From: Telopea speciosissima
Lineage: Eukaryota; Streptophyta; Magnoliopsida; Proteales; Proteaceae
Reading direction: 5' to 3'
Assembly: GCF_018873765.1 (NCBI RefSeq)
Contig: NC_057920.1
Location: 15,575,307-15,639,306, forward strand
DNA: 64,000 nt
Shown here: positions 1-11,589 of the stretch, piece after piece
How the letters are laid out: each line of letters starts with the position of its first letter
How positions within the stretch are numbered: position 1 is the stretch's first letter
The notes under the pieces: model-generated
What the model saw: the letters and a program-made list of their open reading frames with translations, nothing else
Told to the model about the DNA's origin: nothing
Database searches by the model: none
Translations under genes and position numbers: made by a program

Positions 1-960
1 GCAATGGAGTTATATAGTAATGTCCAAAATGCCCATAATCTATTTATTTAAGCTTTCTTCTCTTATTAATATTGAAGGAGTTCAATTAAGAATCACTCTA
101 CAGTAGGATCAATGATAGGCCAACAGCAGATTCCAGCAACAATGATCTCTATTTGAATCATGAATGAATCAGCAGTATTCTTCCAATGAATTAAGTCAAC
201 AGCAGGTTCAGCAGCAGTATTCTTCAGTTTATAGATATTCTAACCAGTAGCAAAATAAACACTCAAGCAAGGATCGATTGAAGAAGGAAGAAGGGGGATA
301 GGGACGGGTCTCTGTTGCGTCAGGAAATCTCCGGTAGGTCCTTCGAGTGTCGCAGCCTGCAAAAAGACGTCAGGGACAAGGGAGAACCGGTGTGGTTCTG
401 GCCTAGGACTCTCCGATGCCTAAGTTAAGATCTTTCTCAGCAACAGATGAATAATGGGTTGGAATACCTGAGTATTTATAGTTGTGTATGGCGGTGTCTA
501 GAGTCCCAGTTGGTGATAAGTATTCCTTGTGGAAGAGTATATCACGTAGTAGAGTTGTACTTGGAATAGCTCCTTGTGAGATGTAGAGTCCTAGTAGGGA
601 AGAGGTTCCCTAAGCGTCCTCCTCTCGTGTTGAGTTTGATTAGGTTTGTACCTCTTTGGGATAGTCCTCCCTTTGGTATACCTCCAGTTACAATCTTTTT
701 GTGATAGGATAATGTAGATCTTGCCGATGACGTCATGGTTGGACTCCGTGGCTTGCATGGTAGACTTGGCCTTTGGGGTGGCCTCTTGGGTCCTATTCCT
801 CTTGGGCTGCCGAACTAGTTCTGTCGCGGCTGGGCTTGAGCTGGCCTCCTCTTCAGGTCAAGACACGTTGCATCTTGGGATTGGCCAGTATATTTTTGGT
901 TTATCAGTCTCCCACCCACGGCCTCTCACAGTACTTGTCTCTCACAGCCATCGCACAAAG
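1..960. repeat. Dispersed repeat, probably retrotransposon-derived
   Basis: No convincing coding sequence. A block beginning near 311 (TTGCGTCAGGAAATC...) recurs in diverged form at about 44118-44280 in this window, which shows it is a dispersed repeat. The style (GC-richer, no long ORF, direct restatement elsewhere) fits the untranslated or LTR part of a large retrotransposon. No termini, primer-binding site or target duplication could be found, so the family is not assigned. Confidence 0.35.
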
Positions 961-3607
961 TAACAATCAGTTTTCATGCATCTAAAATCGCTGGAGACCA
1001 AATAAGCCCCTTTCTTTATTTATAATAGTGCAAGTACAAATTGAAAAAGGAATTATCACATGTGGCCTAAAGAGGCTTGCCCGTATCGTGACTAGATTCT
1101 TTCCCTTATCACTTAGAAACCCTAAAAAAATAGAACTCCTAAGTTTAGTTACAGTTGAATAGGAAGCTAAAGCTTAATAAATAAGCTAAAACTAAAATCT
1201 TTTCTTCTTCTATTGCTCCATGCAAGGCTAATGGGTCCCACAAGGTCTATTAAAAGATATTCATATCTTGGATTTAATCTCCCAAAGCAAGCTGTACATG
1301 GGCCCCACATAATTTCTCTCAAAGTTTTCTACAAAAGAAACAAACACTCCCACAAAAGCCTCCAGGCAAGAAACCGAGATTTCTCAGGTTTCAACCATAT
1401 CTCAGTCGAAACCTGGTACTTTCTCCATGCCGACTCGAAACCTTGGTTTCGAGGCCCAGAAGTTGTTTTTTACCATGATTCTTGTTGTGCTGCCTTTTCT
1501 TGATCCAATCCATGCATTAGAACACTCAAAGTAATACTTGTGGTTTTGATCCAAGTTTGATAGTGTATATCACTATATTGTTCTTGGACATGGTATCAAA
1601 TAAGGTTTGACCGGAACATAACTCATTCAATATAAATCAGATTTAACCATTCTGATTTACCTGAGTCTCCTCCCAAATAAAACTTGAGTTGCCGTATCAT
1701 GCTTCAAACTGATATCAATGAAGTTATTAACCCACCCCCCCAAAAAAAAAGACAGTAGATTGATGAAGTTTCCGATGGATCACTTTTTTTTGTCCTCCCT
1801 TGCCTAGGCTGATGACTGACTTATTATAGAGCGGGTCTGCAAGATCCATTGTATTTATTCTTCTCCATGAAGATATCTATCCAGTGGGAATTACTGTTTT
1901 GTTAGTCTTTTTTTGCTTCTTTGTAGTAGGCCTTGAATTGTATAATCCTGTAATGTGCTTTTCAAGCTCTAATGAATTTGCTGCTGATTAGAACAATTTG
2001 CTTTTGACAATAACGCATCAAACCATTAACTGCTGTAGCAATGCACCAACATGAAATAGTAACCCATTGTCACTTGACCTAATGTTACGTATATGTCAAT
2101 TTGTAATTTTTATGACCTCACTAGGTGCTAATTTTCCATTTACAAGCTCTGGGCATTTCCAACATGATATCACAAGAAATTACCCCGAGTTTCTTCTTTT
2201 TATCAAGAGTAGAAAAGAGAATTGCACAATCTGACTTCAGCTTCAGCTAAACTTCGGCATTGAAGCTTCAAGAAGATCCAACCTGCAAGTTGCATATTAT
2301 ATCTTGGGCATGTTTCAAGATTGGTCGAAACTGAAATATAGCCGAATAGGCCAAAATGGGACCGAAATATGGTCTATTTTGGTGGGGGGGAAAAACCGAA
2401 AACATCGAAGACCCCTCAATTTGCATGCCATTTCATGTTGAAACCAAAATAACCTGTGGAAATTTTGACATGTTGGTCGAAATTTCAAACTATGATCTTG
2501 GGTCATAATTGCATATGCAAGTGAAATGATGAAAACTGAATGTTGAATGTGATAGTTCATGCCTTTCTTCTTGTTTGAGGTCAAATTTATTTTTATTTAT
2601 TTATTTACTTGTCATAATACTAACAAGCTTGCTATGACCTCGTCATTCATATTGGCTTAAAGTTGATGTAGTCCTCTTGAGGATCAATTACCATGAAAGG
2701 AGATATATAATTTGTTGGAAACAGCTTATGTATATTAACTAGCAAAAAGCACTTGATATGACATATAATTGAAGCCCATGTGGAGAATAAATTCTTTTAT
2801 GCTGTCTCATAGTGTGAGAAACTGTGCATTTAGACAGACTGATAGAAAGAGGAGAAGTTCAGTAAGTTCTGAAAATGGTCTGCCAGTTGGGGGGGGGGGG
2901 GAGAAGAATTGATCTCTTCTCCTTACCTACAAATTTTGCGTTTTGTAAGTAAACACCCTGACTGCTGACAAAGAAAAGCTAACAAGAATGGAACCTGCTA
3001 TCTTGGGTTGATAGTCATCTCTGATCTAGTTCAAGTGAGAATTAAGGGGTTCTTCCAAATGAATCTACCATCATATTATTAATATAAACAATCATGATGC
3101 AAGGGCTGGGTTAGGTGCAGGCACTTAGTGATGCAGATTGTAGGGAGGAAGAGAAGGTTTTATGTGGTCTGGTCTAGTCTGGTTCAATACTGAATCAATT
3201 TTTTACCCAAATTCAGTGTTCATGTACTGAGATTTTGAAATCCCTAAGTTCCGGCATATGTTGGCCCAAGCTGGACTTGTGGTTCCTATTTATTCTCTCC
3301 AATAGAGCTGGCATTTCAGGTTTCCTTTATTATAGGAAACTAACTATTCAGTCCATAAATAGTCTTGGCATGAAGGTCTTCTAGTGGGGCCTAGTTAAAT
3401 AATGATTTGATGGAAGCAACAATCTTATCAACAAGGCCATATTTAAGGGTTTTATCCTCAATCAATGACAACTGGCGTGTGGAAATTTTTATTTCTTTAA
3501 AGGTTTGATGGGGCCTATTGGAAGAAGATATAGGATATGCAATTTCTATTCCTAAAAACTAGGAATTTGGCCAGCAAGGCAAGACGTGGAAGAAGCTTCT
3601 TTTAGAT
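961..3607. other. Intergenic, no gene recognised
   Basis: AT-rich sequence with only short chance ORFs. About 50 bp near 1605-1655 recur near 6885-6930 (shared core TAACTC then TTCAATATAAATCAGATTTA), so both are pieces of one repeat family. Short stretches around 1380-1460 and 2320-2480 are rich in GAAAC/CGAAA words, as in degenerate terminal-inverted-repeat elements, but I could not define ends. Confidence 0.4.
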
Positions 3608-4019
3608 TTATTATTAGGGAAAATTTCATCGACACCTCTTGCATTTTGGTCGAATGGCACATACACTCCAAAAACTTTCAATATATCAACCTTCCCCCCT
3701 GACGTTAAGCACCGTTAGCTTAGAAGTGGAAATGTCTATTTTAACCCCCTTATAAAATAAAAGCCTCTCAAAACATCTTCTTCCTTCCTCAAACCGTTGG
3801 AGATCTGCAACTACTCAGAGGAAGGCAACCATCCCTGTGGCAACTCCATCTTCGGCGACCATCACCTGCGGCAGATTCTGAATTGTATTAGACTTGCAGA
3901 CACAAGTGACTCACATTCTAAAAAATTCCTGACTACAGAGTTCATGAAACACTTGTTATGCTGAATTTATATTGAAATTTATGTTCATCAAGATATTTGG
4001 ATGGGTATAGAACACCTAC

Positions 4020-4984
4020 CTTAGAAGGTGTTGCAAAAACAACAAACTTCCCCCACTCATAGTTCGAGAACTCGTGAGATCTCCTCGGTTTTTGAAAAAT
4101 CCGAGACGAGACTGCCTACGAGTCTCAAAAGTGCAATATCTTGGCGAGATCTCGGTTGGATCTCAGTTTCAACCCATTATTTTAACCCATCTACCACTTA
4201 AATACCTTACCTAATTGGACAAAACTCAACATATCTCAGCAAGATCTCGGATCTCGGGTCCAGATCTTGGGTTGACCCAAAGTTCAGGCTCCGAGTTGAA
4301 AAAAAAAAAATACACTAACTCGGCGAGATCTCGACTCGTCTCGTTTTTTCCAAGAGTCAAGTTGGTACCGAGACCCGAGTTTTAGTACCTTGCCCCCACT
4401 CTCATTTGCCACGATGCATGGACCAACCCCTTCCATTGCAAAATGCAGTGATTGAATGGAGAGGCTTGTTTTCTTGTGTTACAAATCTACACTTCCATCC
4501 TTTACAACTATCACATAAGAGGACATCTCCCCAACAGAATCTGGGACACATCGAAAGACCAAGCTCCCACCAACTGGCTGCCCAAAAGCATTAACAATGA
4601 TACTGACATTGTCAACAAACAAAAGCACATTATGGTCTTTAACCAAAGGTTTCAGGCAAGGAGGACTGGATGTATCTGAAAGTGAAAATAATGGCACACT
4701 TTGCCCCGAAAAGCAAGAGAAAGTGTGTATCCATTAACAGTGCCGATAATTATTGAGTCGTCAAGCCACACCATCGTCTTGACCCCCGCAACACTCTGAA
4801 TTTCTTTTAGAACTATGAAAACCTCCCCAGTATCAGCATCGTGATCAGTTCTATCCCTTCTACTGGGTAAGAGGAGCTCTATCAAAATCAGCCTTTTACT
4901 CACTGCAACTGCAACTGCAACAACACAATTACCATCTCTGAGCAATTCGTAATCCCTAGATTTCGTACCATGTCTGGGCTTCAC
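4020..4984 (-). pseudogene. Captured fragment of a VPS3 / TGFBRAP1-like gene (CNH domain exon)
   Basis: Reading the minus strand gives VSKRLILIELLL, VFIVLKEIQSVAGVK, MVWLDDSIIIGTVNGY, SLVFRCVPDSVGEMSSYV, EGVGPCIVANE and FVVFATPSK, in the order of the citron-homology (CNH) domain of plant TGF-beta-receptor-associated-protein-1 homologues (VPS3, a CORVET subunit acting at endosome and vacuole). The exon ends at a splice donor (AAG|GTAGGT) near 4019, so genomic DNA with intron was captured, not cDNA. It is dead as coding sequence: there is a frameshift between the two open segments near 4650-4697, a stop where the family has Tyr (after KDGSVDL, near 4479), and a 334-bp insertion. Only part of a roughly 900-1000 aa protein is present. 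Confidence 0.8.
4059..4392. mobile_element. Small DNA element nested in the Pack-MULE cargo
   Basis: A 334-bp insertion flanked by the perfect 9-bp direct repeat CCCCCACTC (4050-4058 and 4393-4401). Removing one copy of the repeat restores continuity of the captured gene homology on both sides, which fixes the borders. The inside is rich in GAGATCTCG words. Terminal inverted repeats are weak (left ...GAACTCG; right, inverted, ...AAACTCGG). The 9-bp duplication suggests Mutator-type; hAT is possible if one base is chance. Confidence 0.7.
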
Positions 4985-5467
4985 CGATTCTCAAGCTTGA
5001 ATGCCTGGGATTTTGTACCTATTCAAAACCCTAGAGCTTAGAATTTGTGATGTAGATGAGAAGAATAGGACTGATATAAGGGGGGAAAATATACTGGTCT
5101 TACGTGGGATGCTTTGACGATGCACCTTACAAAGAAATCGAAGCTTTTTTTGCGTGGATGCAGGTTTTCATGTGCTGTTTGGTTCTTGCTTCTTCCATCT
5201 TTAGAGCATCAAAAGCATGATGAATGGTGGTTTATTTGGGGGTTTTAACCTTAAGGGTATAATGGAAAGTTCACCATTTTGATAAGGGTACTTTTGCCAT
5301 TAAGAAAGAGTTAACCATCACTTAACTGCACAGACCTAACAGAGTGGACTAAGTAGTAATAAAGTCATAACATAAGGGCGTGTCTGTGATATATTGAAAG
5401 TATTTAGGGTGTCTGCCATTCTCGACCAAAATGCAAGGGGTCTCCATGAAAATTTACCTTGTTATTA

Positions 5468-6880
5468 TTACTTTATTCCTTATTTAGTGATGTAATCAGG
5501 ATTGGATTAAACTTATAAAATCTTTTCTTGCATAGAACTTATTTCTTGCATTCCTAGATTATGAAACTTCCTCTTATCGTATGGTGGGTGATCAGAATTC
5601 CATCAAGAAGAGAAGATGGGCTTATTGTTTTGGACTTGTTTTAGTTTTTTGGGTCCAGCTGAACCTATGGTTAAAGTGTAAGTTAGTTTAATTTGAGGCC
5701 CAATAGGTTATATGGGCCACGGGTTTAGTATTTTTGAGTTTTCTATTATAATGGGCTATAATTTTATAAGCCCAATTATTAGGGATTTAGGTCCTATTCT
5801 ATTTTTATTTTAGCTTCTTAGTGGATAGTCAATAACTTCTAGGAGATACTATTTTTGGTTCTCTCTTTTTATGTAGTAGTTATTCGATTTCTTTTCTAGA
5901 AGAGTCACTAATTTGTGAGTTGCTTATTAGTCAAGTCTCTCCTACACATGGAGAGGCACCTAAATATGTATTCAATTCTTCAAAATATATAAATACAAGT
6001 AGGGGAACCATGTCCCACGATTGGGCTATTGATTATTTGGTGTCTTCTTCAATGGAGCAGCAGCTCTTGTGATGAAATAAGTGCAACTCAAGGTGATGAA
6101 GCCTTGGTTGGTGGGCTGTAAAGCCTTACCTAAGCTTTGGTGGTGAAGCCAAGCCATATCCTTTTTCTTTCCCTATCTTCTCTTATCTTTTCTTTTTCTC
6201 TTTCTTGTACCTTACTGTTATGTCAAAACCCAGCAACCTTCTTCTCTTATGTTGTGTGGCCATAAGTAGGCAAGGTTCAAGAACTCATCTCGAGTACAGG
6301 TTTCGACCTGACCAAAAAGCAAGTTGGGGTAATTTTTTTTTGAACTCGATGGCTGGTTTTGATGGTTTTAGACTTAGTTTGGTCATGAAAGTTGGTATAC
6401 AGTCTATTTTGGGCCGTTTAAACACAATGACACTATCAAATTTTGAGAAATCAAAGTCCAAATAGGAGTTTCACTTAGTGGGAAACCAGGACAAACACTT
6501 ATGCTAGAAACCAGGATAGACACTTATTTATGCCTAATATCATTTAAGTAAATGTTTTTGTATTGCATTTACCTAAGATATTATTCATAAATAAGCAAAT
6601 ACCCCCCTAATTGAATCCAATAAAAATGGTTAAAAAATAAAATTCCAAAAGGATAAAAAGTCAACCCCCCAGTTCAAGAACAAAAAACTCGATTTTCGGC
6701 GGTAGGTGCAATTTTCAATTTTCTAATGCTGGGGTTTTTCTCAAATCTAAAAATTCCATAAATCTTAATATGGTAAAACACTGCTAAAAACCAAAACTGC
6801 AGTAAAATATTCATTTGTTTTGATGTCCGAAAAAATATTTTCATTCAGAGCGATTTTGACAGCATTCGCGCACAACAAAT
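5468..6880. other. Gene-poor, LTR-like sequence
   Basis: No supported ORF. The 5540-6200 stretch reads like a plant LTR (GGGCCCA-type words, TATATAAATA near 5988, then a T-rich/pyrimidine-rich tail near 6150-6210), but no matching second LTR, primer-binding site or target duplication is visible. The rest is AT-rich with nothing recognised. Confidence 0.3.
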
Positions 6881-6931
6881 TAAGTTTGACCGGTACATAA
6901 CTCTTTCAATATAAATCAGATTTAAGCAATC

Positions 6932-7233
6932 TTGGAGGATTTGAAGACTGCATTGCTAATTACTGGGCTGTATTTGTTGATGCTCTCTTCTTCCTCTTCT
7001 CCTGCTTTTATGGATCACAGTTCTTCTGTTCTTCAATGCTGTTTCATGTTATCAGAAGATGGATCCAAAAATATTATTGTGTTGATAAGCTGCCCCTATG
7101 GTGTAGCTTTCTTGGCTGCTTAGTTTTTTATGACTTGAGTTTTGGGGGTATTGGGATCATTCCCCTTGTTAGTGGTTTTACAATTACCTTCTTTTTTTCG
7201 TAATAAATTTTAATTTGTCAGACAAAAAAATAA
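6932..7233 (+). mobile_element. L1-type LINE 3' end remnant
   Basis: The stretch ends with TTTTTTTCGTAATAAATTTT followed by a short A-rich tail, the usual form of the 3' end of plant L1 LINEs (Cys/Trp-rich tail ORF, GTAATAAATT, poly-A). The 63-codon open stretch 6932-7123 is in the right place for the end of a LINE ORF2 but is too short to identify by domain. The 5' border is not visible. Confidence 0.45.
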
Positions 7234-7239
7234 ATATGA

Positions 7240-8161
7240 TCCTCTACAAACATTTTATAGGATAAAGCATTGATCCTACTGGGCGCTTATTTTTGCTGCA
7301 ATCAGCATTAGTGGTTGATGAATAGGTGGCTGCCACAAACAATTGGTTGAATTTTTCAAAAATGAGGCCCAACTGGTTTTTCCCTTGTGGCTAATGTTTA
7401 ACTGTCTTGTCTGAAAGGTTTGAATACTAACTGAATCTGGCCTGATGGTAATGTTGTTGGTATTCATAAGAGGGCCTTGGATTCAAATCTTTTCAAAATG
7501 CCTATCTAACTAAATTTTTTTCACTTATGCAGGAACACTATTCCTGAACTGATAGTCTGACCATCTAGTTTGAGTAGTCCAAAAGATTCAACTGCCTTAC
7601 CAGATGGTTTGTTGATTAGTCAACCATTTCAAGATCTTAATGGTCAGTCCCTTTGTTTGGGTTCATATTGTAATCTTATGATCCTGTGATTATGGGATTT
7701 AGCTAGGGATGTGACTTCGAATTATAAAATGTAGGGGTTTTTATGGCCAACTCTGGCATTTTAGTCCAAGTACATAGTTTGTAAAATACATGCCAAGGAA
7801 AGTGTAACATGCAAACCATTTGTTCTTGGACATTAAGATTTGCACATCGCCAACTTATAGGAGGCAGGCTGACCAAGTTATGACTACAGGCAATACCATA
7901 ACTTATGCTCCCCATCAGACCATTTATACATATCGCGACCTTGGTGATGGGCACCTTTGTTTTCTCTCTCTTGGGGTTTGTGGTGGTGTTATTAATGTCT
8001 CAACCTAGAATCTGATGAGCGTGATGCTGTATCAATCTTATATTGTTTGTCTATACTTTTTGTGCAATATTCGCTGGTTGGTTAGGGTGTTTTTGGTCTC
8101 AACTTTGAGTGTAATTAATCTTGTTTTGTCATGCACTGTTTTTCCAACTCTCAAATTTTAG
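7240..8161 (+). other. Upstream region of the Myb/SANT-like gene
   Basis: No coding region supported. The last 50 bases (pyrimidine-rich, then TCTCAAATTTTAG at 8149-8161) look like a splice acceptor placed directly before the ATG at 8162, so much of this stretch is probably a 5'-UTR intron. The transcription start is not visible. Confidence 0.4.
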
Positions 8162-9187
8162 ATGGACGATCAACCAAATCAAAATCAATTCAAGCAAGAC
8201 CGGTTGAGGACAAGGTGGACTGCATCTCTTGATAAGATATTTGCAGACTTGGTGGTTGAGCAGGTTCAACAGGGGAAAAGGTCAAACAATGTTTTTGACA
8301 AGAAAACGTGGAAGTATATACGCGATGAGTTCAACAAGCAAACAGGTCTGAACTTTGATAAGAAACAATTGAGGAAACATCTCACTGTTCTGAGGACTCG
8401 ATACTATAATATGAAGTCAGTTTTTGATCAAAGTGGCATTGGTTTCAATGAATCTCAGCGCTTGTTAACAGCTGGTTGTGAACCATGGGAAGATTACTTT
8501 GAGGTACATTTTCCCCTGTAGCTGTTATTGTGTTTTTAATCTCATTGTAGCTTTCTAATTACTTCTCATTAGGCACATCCCAAGCCTGAGGCAATCAAAA
8601 TCAAGGAGTGCCCCATTTATGAACAGCTATGCACAATATTCTCTGAATCTGGGGCTGATGGAATGTATGCACAATCAAGTCACTATGCTGAGTTGGACAG
8701 AGAGACAGCTATAATAGATCCTGCTGGCTCAACTTCATGTCCGAAAGCTATATGTATGGCTGTTGATCCGTCGACGCCATCAGTATTGGTGCATGATGAT
8801 CCTTCATCACCCTCAGGTGTGGAATTGCACACACCTGATGGACGAAAGAAGCGTCGGTCCAAGGCACCATCCAGTCCATGCCATCGCAGGCAAAGTCATG
8901 AGGCAATGAATGATGCATTAGCTGAAGCCATGTTGGAGATGGCAGCTTCTTCAAAGTTAAGGGCTGAAGCAGCTGCCATGTCACAGAATAATGACCAATT
9001 TTCTATAACCAACTGCATTAGAGTTTTGGACGAAATGCCAGGCGTTAATCACTACCTCTACTTTGCTGCTCTAGATCTTTTTGAGAAACCCATCCCGAGA
9101 GAGATTTTCTTATCTCTCAAAAGTGAGAAACGGTTGACATGGTTGCAGGGCAAGTTAAGTGCTTCTCTGTCTGTTTCCATGGTTTAA
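8162..9187 (+). CDS. Myb/SANT-like DNA-binding domain protein
   Basis: Two exons, 8162-8503 and 8573-9187, joined in phase 0 (GAG|GTACAT donor; CTCATTAG acceptor), give 318 aa. Residues about 15-110 contain the plant Myb/SANT-like fold: RTRWTASLDKIFADLVVEQV, KTWKYIRDEFNKQTG, KKQLRKHLTVLRTRYYNMK, and the closing AGCEPWEDYFEAHP split by the intron. The middle has a Ser/Pro-rich basic patch (GRKKRRSKAPSSPCHRRQ), a likely nuclear signal, then an Ala-rich helix and a C-terminal segment ending RLTWLQGK. This is the layout of the 'L10-interacting MYB domain-like' / At2g29880-like family; most members are uncharacterised nuclear proteins, and some relatives are domesticated Harbinger ORF1 proteins. 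ATG 8162 was chosen because an apparent acceptor ends just before it. The last 15 or so residues are uncertain if another exon follows. Confidence 0.8.
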
Positions 9188-9924
9188 GGTATTGGACTAA
9201 TTCTATGGCATTATGTGTATCACAGCCTGTACAGTTACATTTGGATTTAGTGAACTATCTTTTCAAGTTTTATTTGACTTCCATGTCGATGCATGTGAGA
9301 CATTGTAAATTCAATTCAGGTTGCTTGGTGGTGCAGCCAATGTTGCATTGCTACAGTTAAACATTATTTAGGTTGCCTTATTTTGTTAACCAACCAGTTT
9401 GCAATTGGTGCAGCAACTCCTGTTCATGATAGTTTTCCTTTTCATGTTCGATTATCATTCCAGTCTTCTAATTTTGGAGCTGTGTTTGGCAGGAAATAGT
9501 TCATTAGATTTATAGCATAAGCTAGTAGAGAGATTTATAGGAAGGGACATTTAGGGACAGTGTTGCAACTCATGTTCAATGTGACAGGACTGATCCTTGG
9601 AGGAAAGAAAATCAGTTACAAATCTTGGTGCATGGTAGTTTTCTTTTCCTTGTTGAGGTATCATTCAAGTCTTTAATTTTGGAATTTTCTCTGGCCTCAT
9701 AGCTTATAGGCATTTCCCGACAACTAACGTCTCAGGATTCACTGGTGAAAATTTTTTCGAGGCAATTCTTCTACCCAACAATATGGATGGTAAGCCCTCC
9801 ACATGAAAAGGGAAACTATTGTACAAAAGATCCAAAAGGAGGCCAAGGAAGAGCTGGAGTGATAGGAAAAGGGAAAACTGATAACGAGTTGTCCTGCCAG
9901 ATTGCGAGCAGCAAGATTTTCAAG
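9188..9924 (+). other. 3' flank of the Myb/SANT-like gene
   Basis: Probable 3' UTR and intergenic DNA. Words such as TTTTCCTTT(T)CATGTT and TTGGTGCA recur at short range (near 9415-9450 and 9620-9660), suggesting an old local duplication. No further coding exon is convincing. Confidence 0.35.
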
Positions 9925-10600
9925 GGCTTGATTTGGTATGATTTCTATTTCAATTTCAGGGGGTGATTTCTATTTCTGAAATTGTTTGGTTTGATTTTTG
10001 CACCTTATTTCAGTGAAATAGAAATTCTAAAATAGCTAAGGAGCTGTTTTAGAATTTCTATTTCATTTGATTTAGCACTCTTGCTCTTGAATGAACACCT
10101 AGTTAATTGCATGGGCAAAGTAGTAATTTCATGTAAAAATAAAACACCACACTTTTTCTCCTAATGGTCTCACCATCACCACCCCTCCTACTATTGCCAC
10201 CACCACCACCACCCCACTCCCACCATTGCCACCCCCACCACCACTACTACTACCCCACTACGACCACCACCACCACCACTACCCTGCCATCACCACCACC
10301 GTCACCACTGCCGCTGCCACCGCTACCATCGCCACCACCACCCCCACTACTTCCACGTCACCACTACCCTGCCACCACCGTCAGCACCACCACTACCCCG
10401 CCGCTGCCACCACCATCCTTACCAAAGAAATATAGAGAATCTATTCTTAGAATTTGAACTATCAAATGGATTTTTCTATTCTTGAAATATTTCATATTGA
10501 TACAACCAAAACAATTTCAATTTTTTGACCAAAAATCTATTTGTTGACTATTTCAAGAAAGCAATCCAAAATTGAAATAGAAATCATACCAAATCAGGCC
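9925..10600. mobile_element. Harbinger/Tourist-like MITE with internal CCA expansion
   Basis: Terminal inverted repeats: left GGCTTGATTTGGTATG then ATTTCTATTTCAATTTC, right (inverted) GGCCTGATTTGGTATG then ATTTCTATTTCAATTTT. The target duplication is unclear (TAA on the right, AAG on the left). A second, inverted member lies at about 39937-40360; the two share sequence across most of their length. No transposase is encoded. Family assignment rests on the GGCCTGATTTGGTA-type end only. Confidence 0.65.
10164..10432 (+). repeat. CCA/CCAC-rich low-complexity tract
   Basis: About 270 bp of imperfect (CCA)n, (CCACCG)n and (CTACCC)n within the MITE. The related MITE at 40 kb has only about 50 bp of the complementary GGTGG tract at the same place, so the tract expanded after the copies separated. 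Long Pro- or Thr-rich ORFs here are by-products of the repeat. Confidence 0.85.
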
Positions 10601-10627
10601 TAAGTAGACTTGCAGTTTCGGCCTTCC

Positions 10628-11385
10628 ATGGGCGACGCTCAAAATGGAACCGAAACCGAATATCGGAACCGGAATCGATCGTTTACGATCGAACCGAATC
10701 GCACCACAGAAAAATGGTCCGGTTATGATTTTGCAGGTTCTCTTCCCGGTTCGATTTTGTTTTGCACCGCAAAATCGCGGTTCTAAACCGAATAAGAAAC
10801 CAAAAAAAACCTAATAGTAACCGCTACCTCTTACTTGAATACTAATCCATGCATCAATTGGATTAATTAATAACATAATTATTGCATCATACTTGAAACA
10901 TAAAATAAGTAAAATGTCATGGGTTAACTATGTATTATATTTGTTCAAATATGAATTGAAAATTTTGGATAATGTTAAAATGGATTAACAAAATCCTACT
11001 TTTTAATAGAAGAAATAGTTTGTTTATCATGCGGGTGAAGATGGAAAGCTTTTTTTTTTTTTTTTTCTCTTGTATCACATAGGCATGAAAAATATGATAC
11101 GTGACGGGGGGTGGGAGAGAATGGGGAAACACGGGAATATAAAGGCCTTGAAAACGAGGTTGTCTTCATTATTGTTTCCCAAAATGACACTACACCAACC
11201 GCATGTAAACCGGTTGTGAATCGGATAACAAAAACCAAATAGAAACCGATAAAATCGGACTGTATGCAAAACGATTCAGATTTTAGTTGATTCCTATTTG
11301 GTTCGGTTTTGATTTCACCTTATCAAAATGTAAACCGCACTGCAACCAAACCGAATAACCAAAACTGCACCGTTTGACATCCATG
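10628..11385. mobile_element. Degenerate hAT-like non-autonomous element
   Basis: The right end reads ACCGTTTGACATCCATG, the form of a hAT end of the type that begins TAGGGRTGTCAAACGG when inverted. The left end (ATGGGCGACGCTCAAAATGG) is a decayed counterpart. Sub-terminal regions are rich in AACCGAA/CCGGTT words, as in the better-preserved hAT elements at 25.8 and 54.5 kb. I find no clear 8-bp target duplication, so the borders are approximate. Confidence 0.45.
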
Positions 11386-11589
11386 AGCAAGGAGTTTCAT
11401 TATTATGCAGCAAATACCGTTATAGCTCTCTGCTCCTCTCCTTGTGACCTTGATCTTTGATTGTAAGATTCAGCATTGTTGAAATTTGTATTGAGCTTGA
11501 TTTTGAGGAGTCAGCATTGAGGATTAACCGAAGGTTTTGTCAGAATTTTGAAATTTTATTAACAAAATTCCACACTAGAAAAGCTCCGG

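Larger units (their letters stand above)
3617..5458. mobile_element. Pack-MULE (Mutator-like, non-autonomous) carrying host gene DNA
   Basis: Long terminal inverted repeats: the left end begins GGGAAAATTTCAT and the right end, read inward, begins GGTAAATTTTCAT; both then share CTTGCATTTTGGTCGA and CTTTCAATATATCA, about 70-100 bp in all. The flanks carry a 9-bp target duplication, TTATTATTA (3608-3616) and TTGTTATTA (5459-5467), 8 of 9 identical, the size typical of Mutator-like elements. No transposase is encoded. The interior is a fragment of a VPS3/TGFBRAP1-like host gene on the minus strand, so this is a gene-capturing MULE. A smaller element has inserted within the cargo. Confidence 0.85.

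Noticed and set aside
10164-10457. Proline- and threonine-rich ORFs
   Set aside because: They are translations of the CCA/CCAC tract in a MITE.
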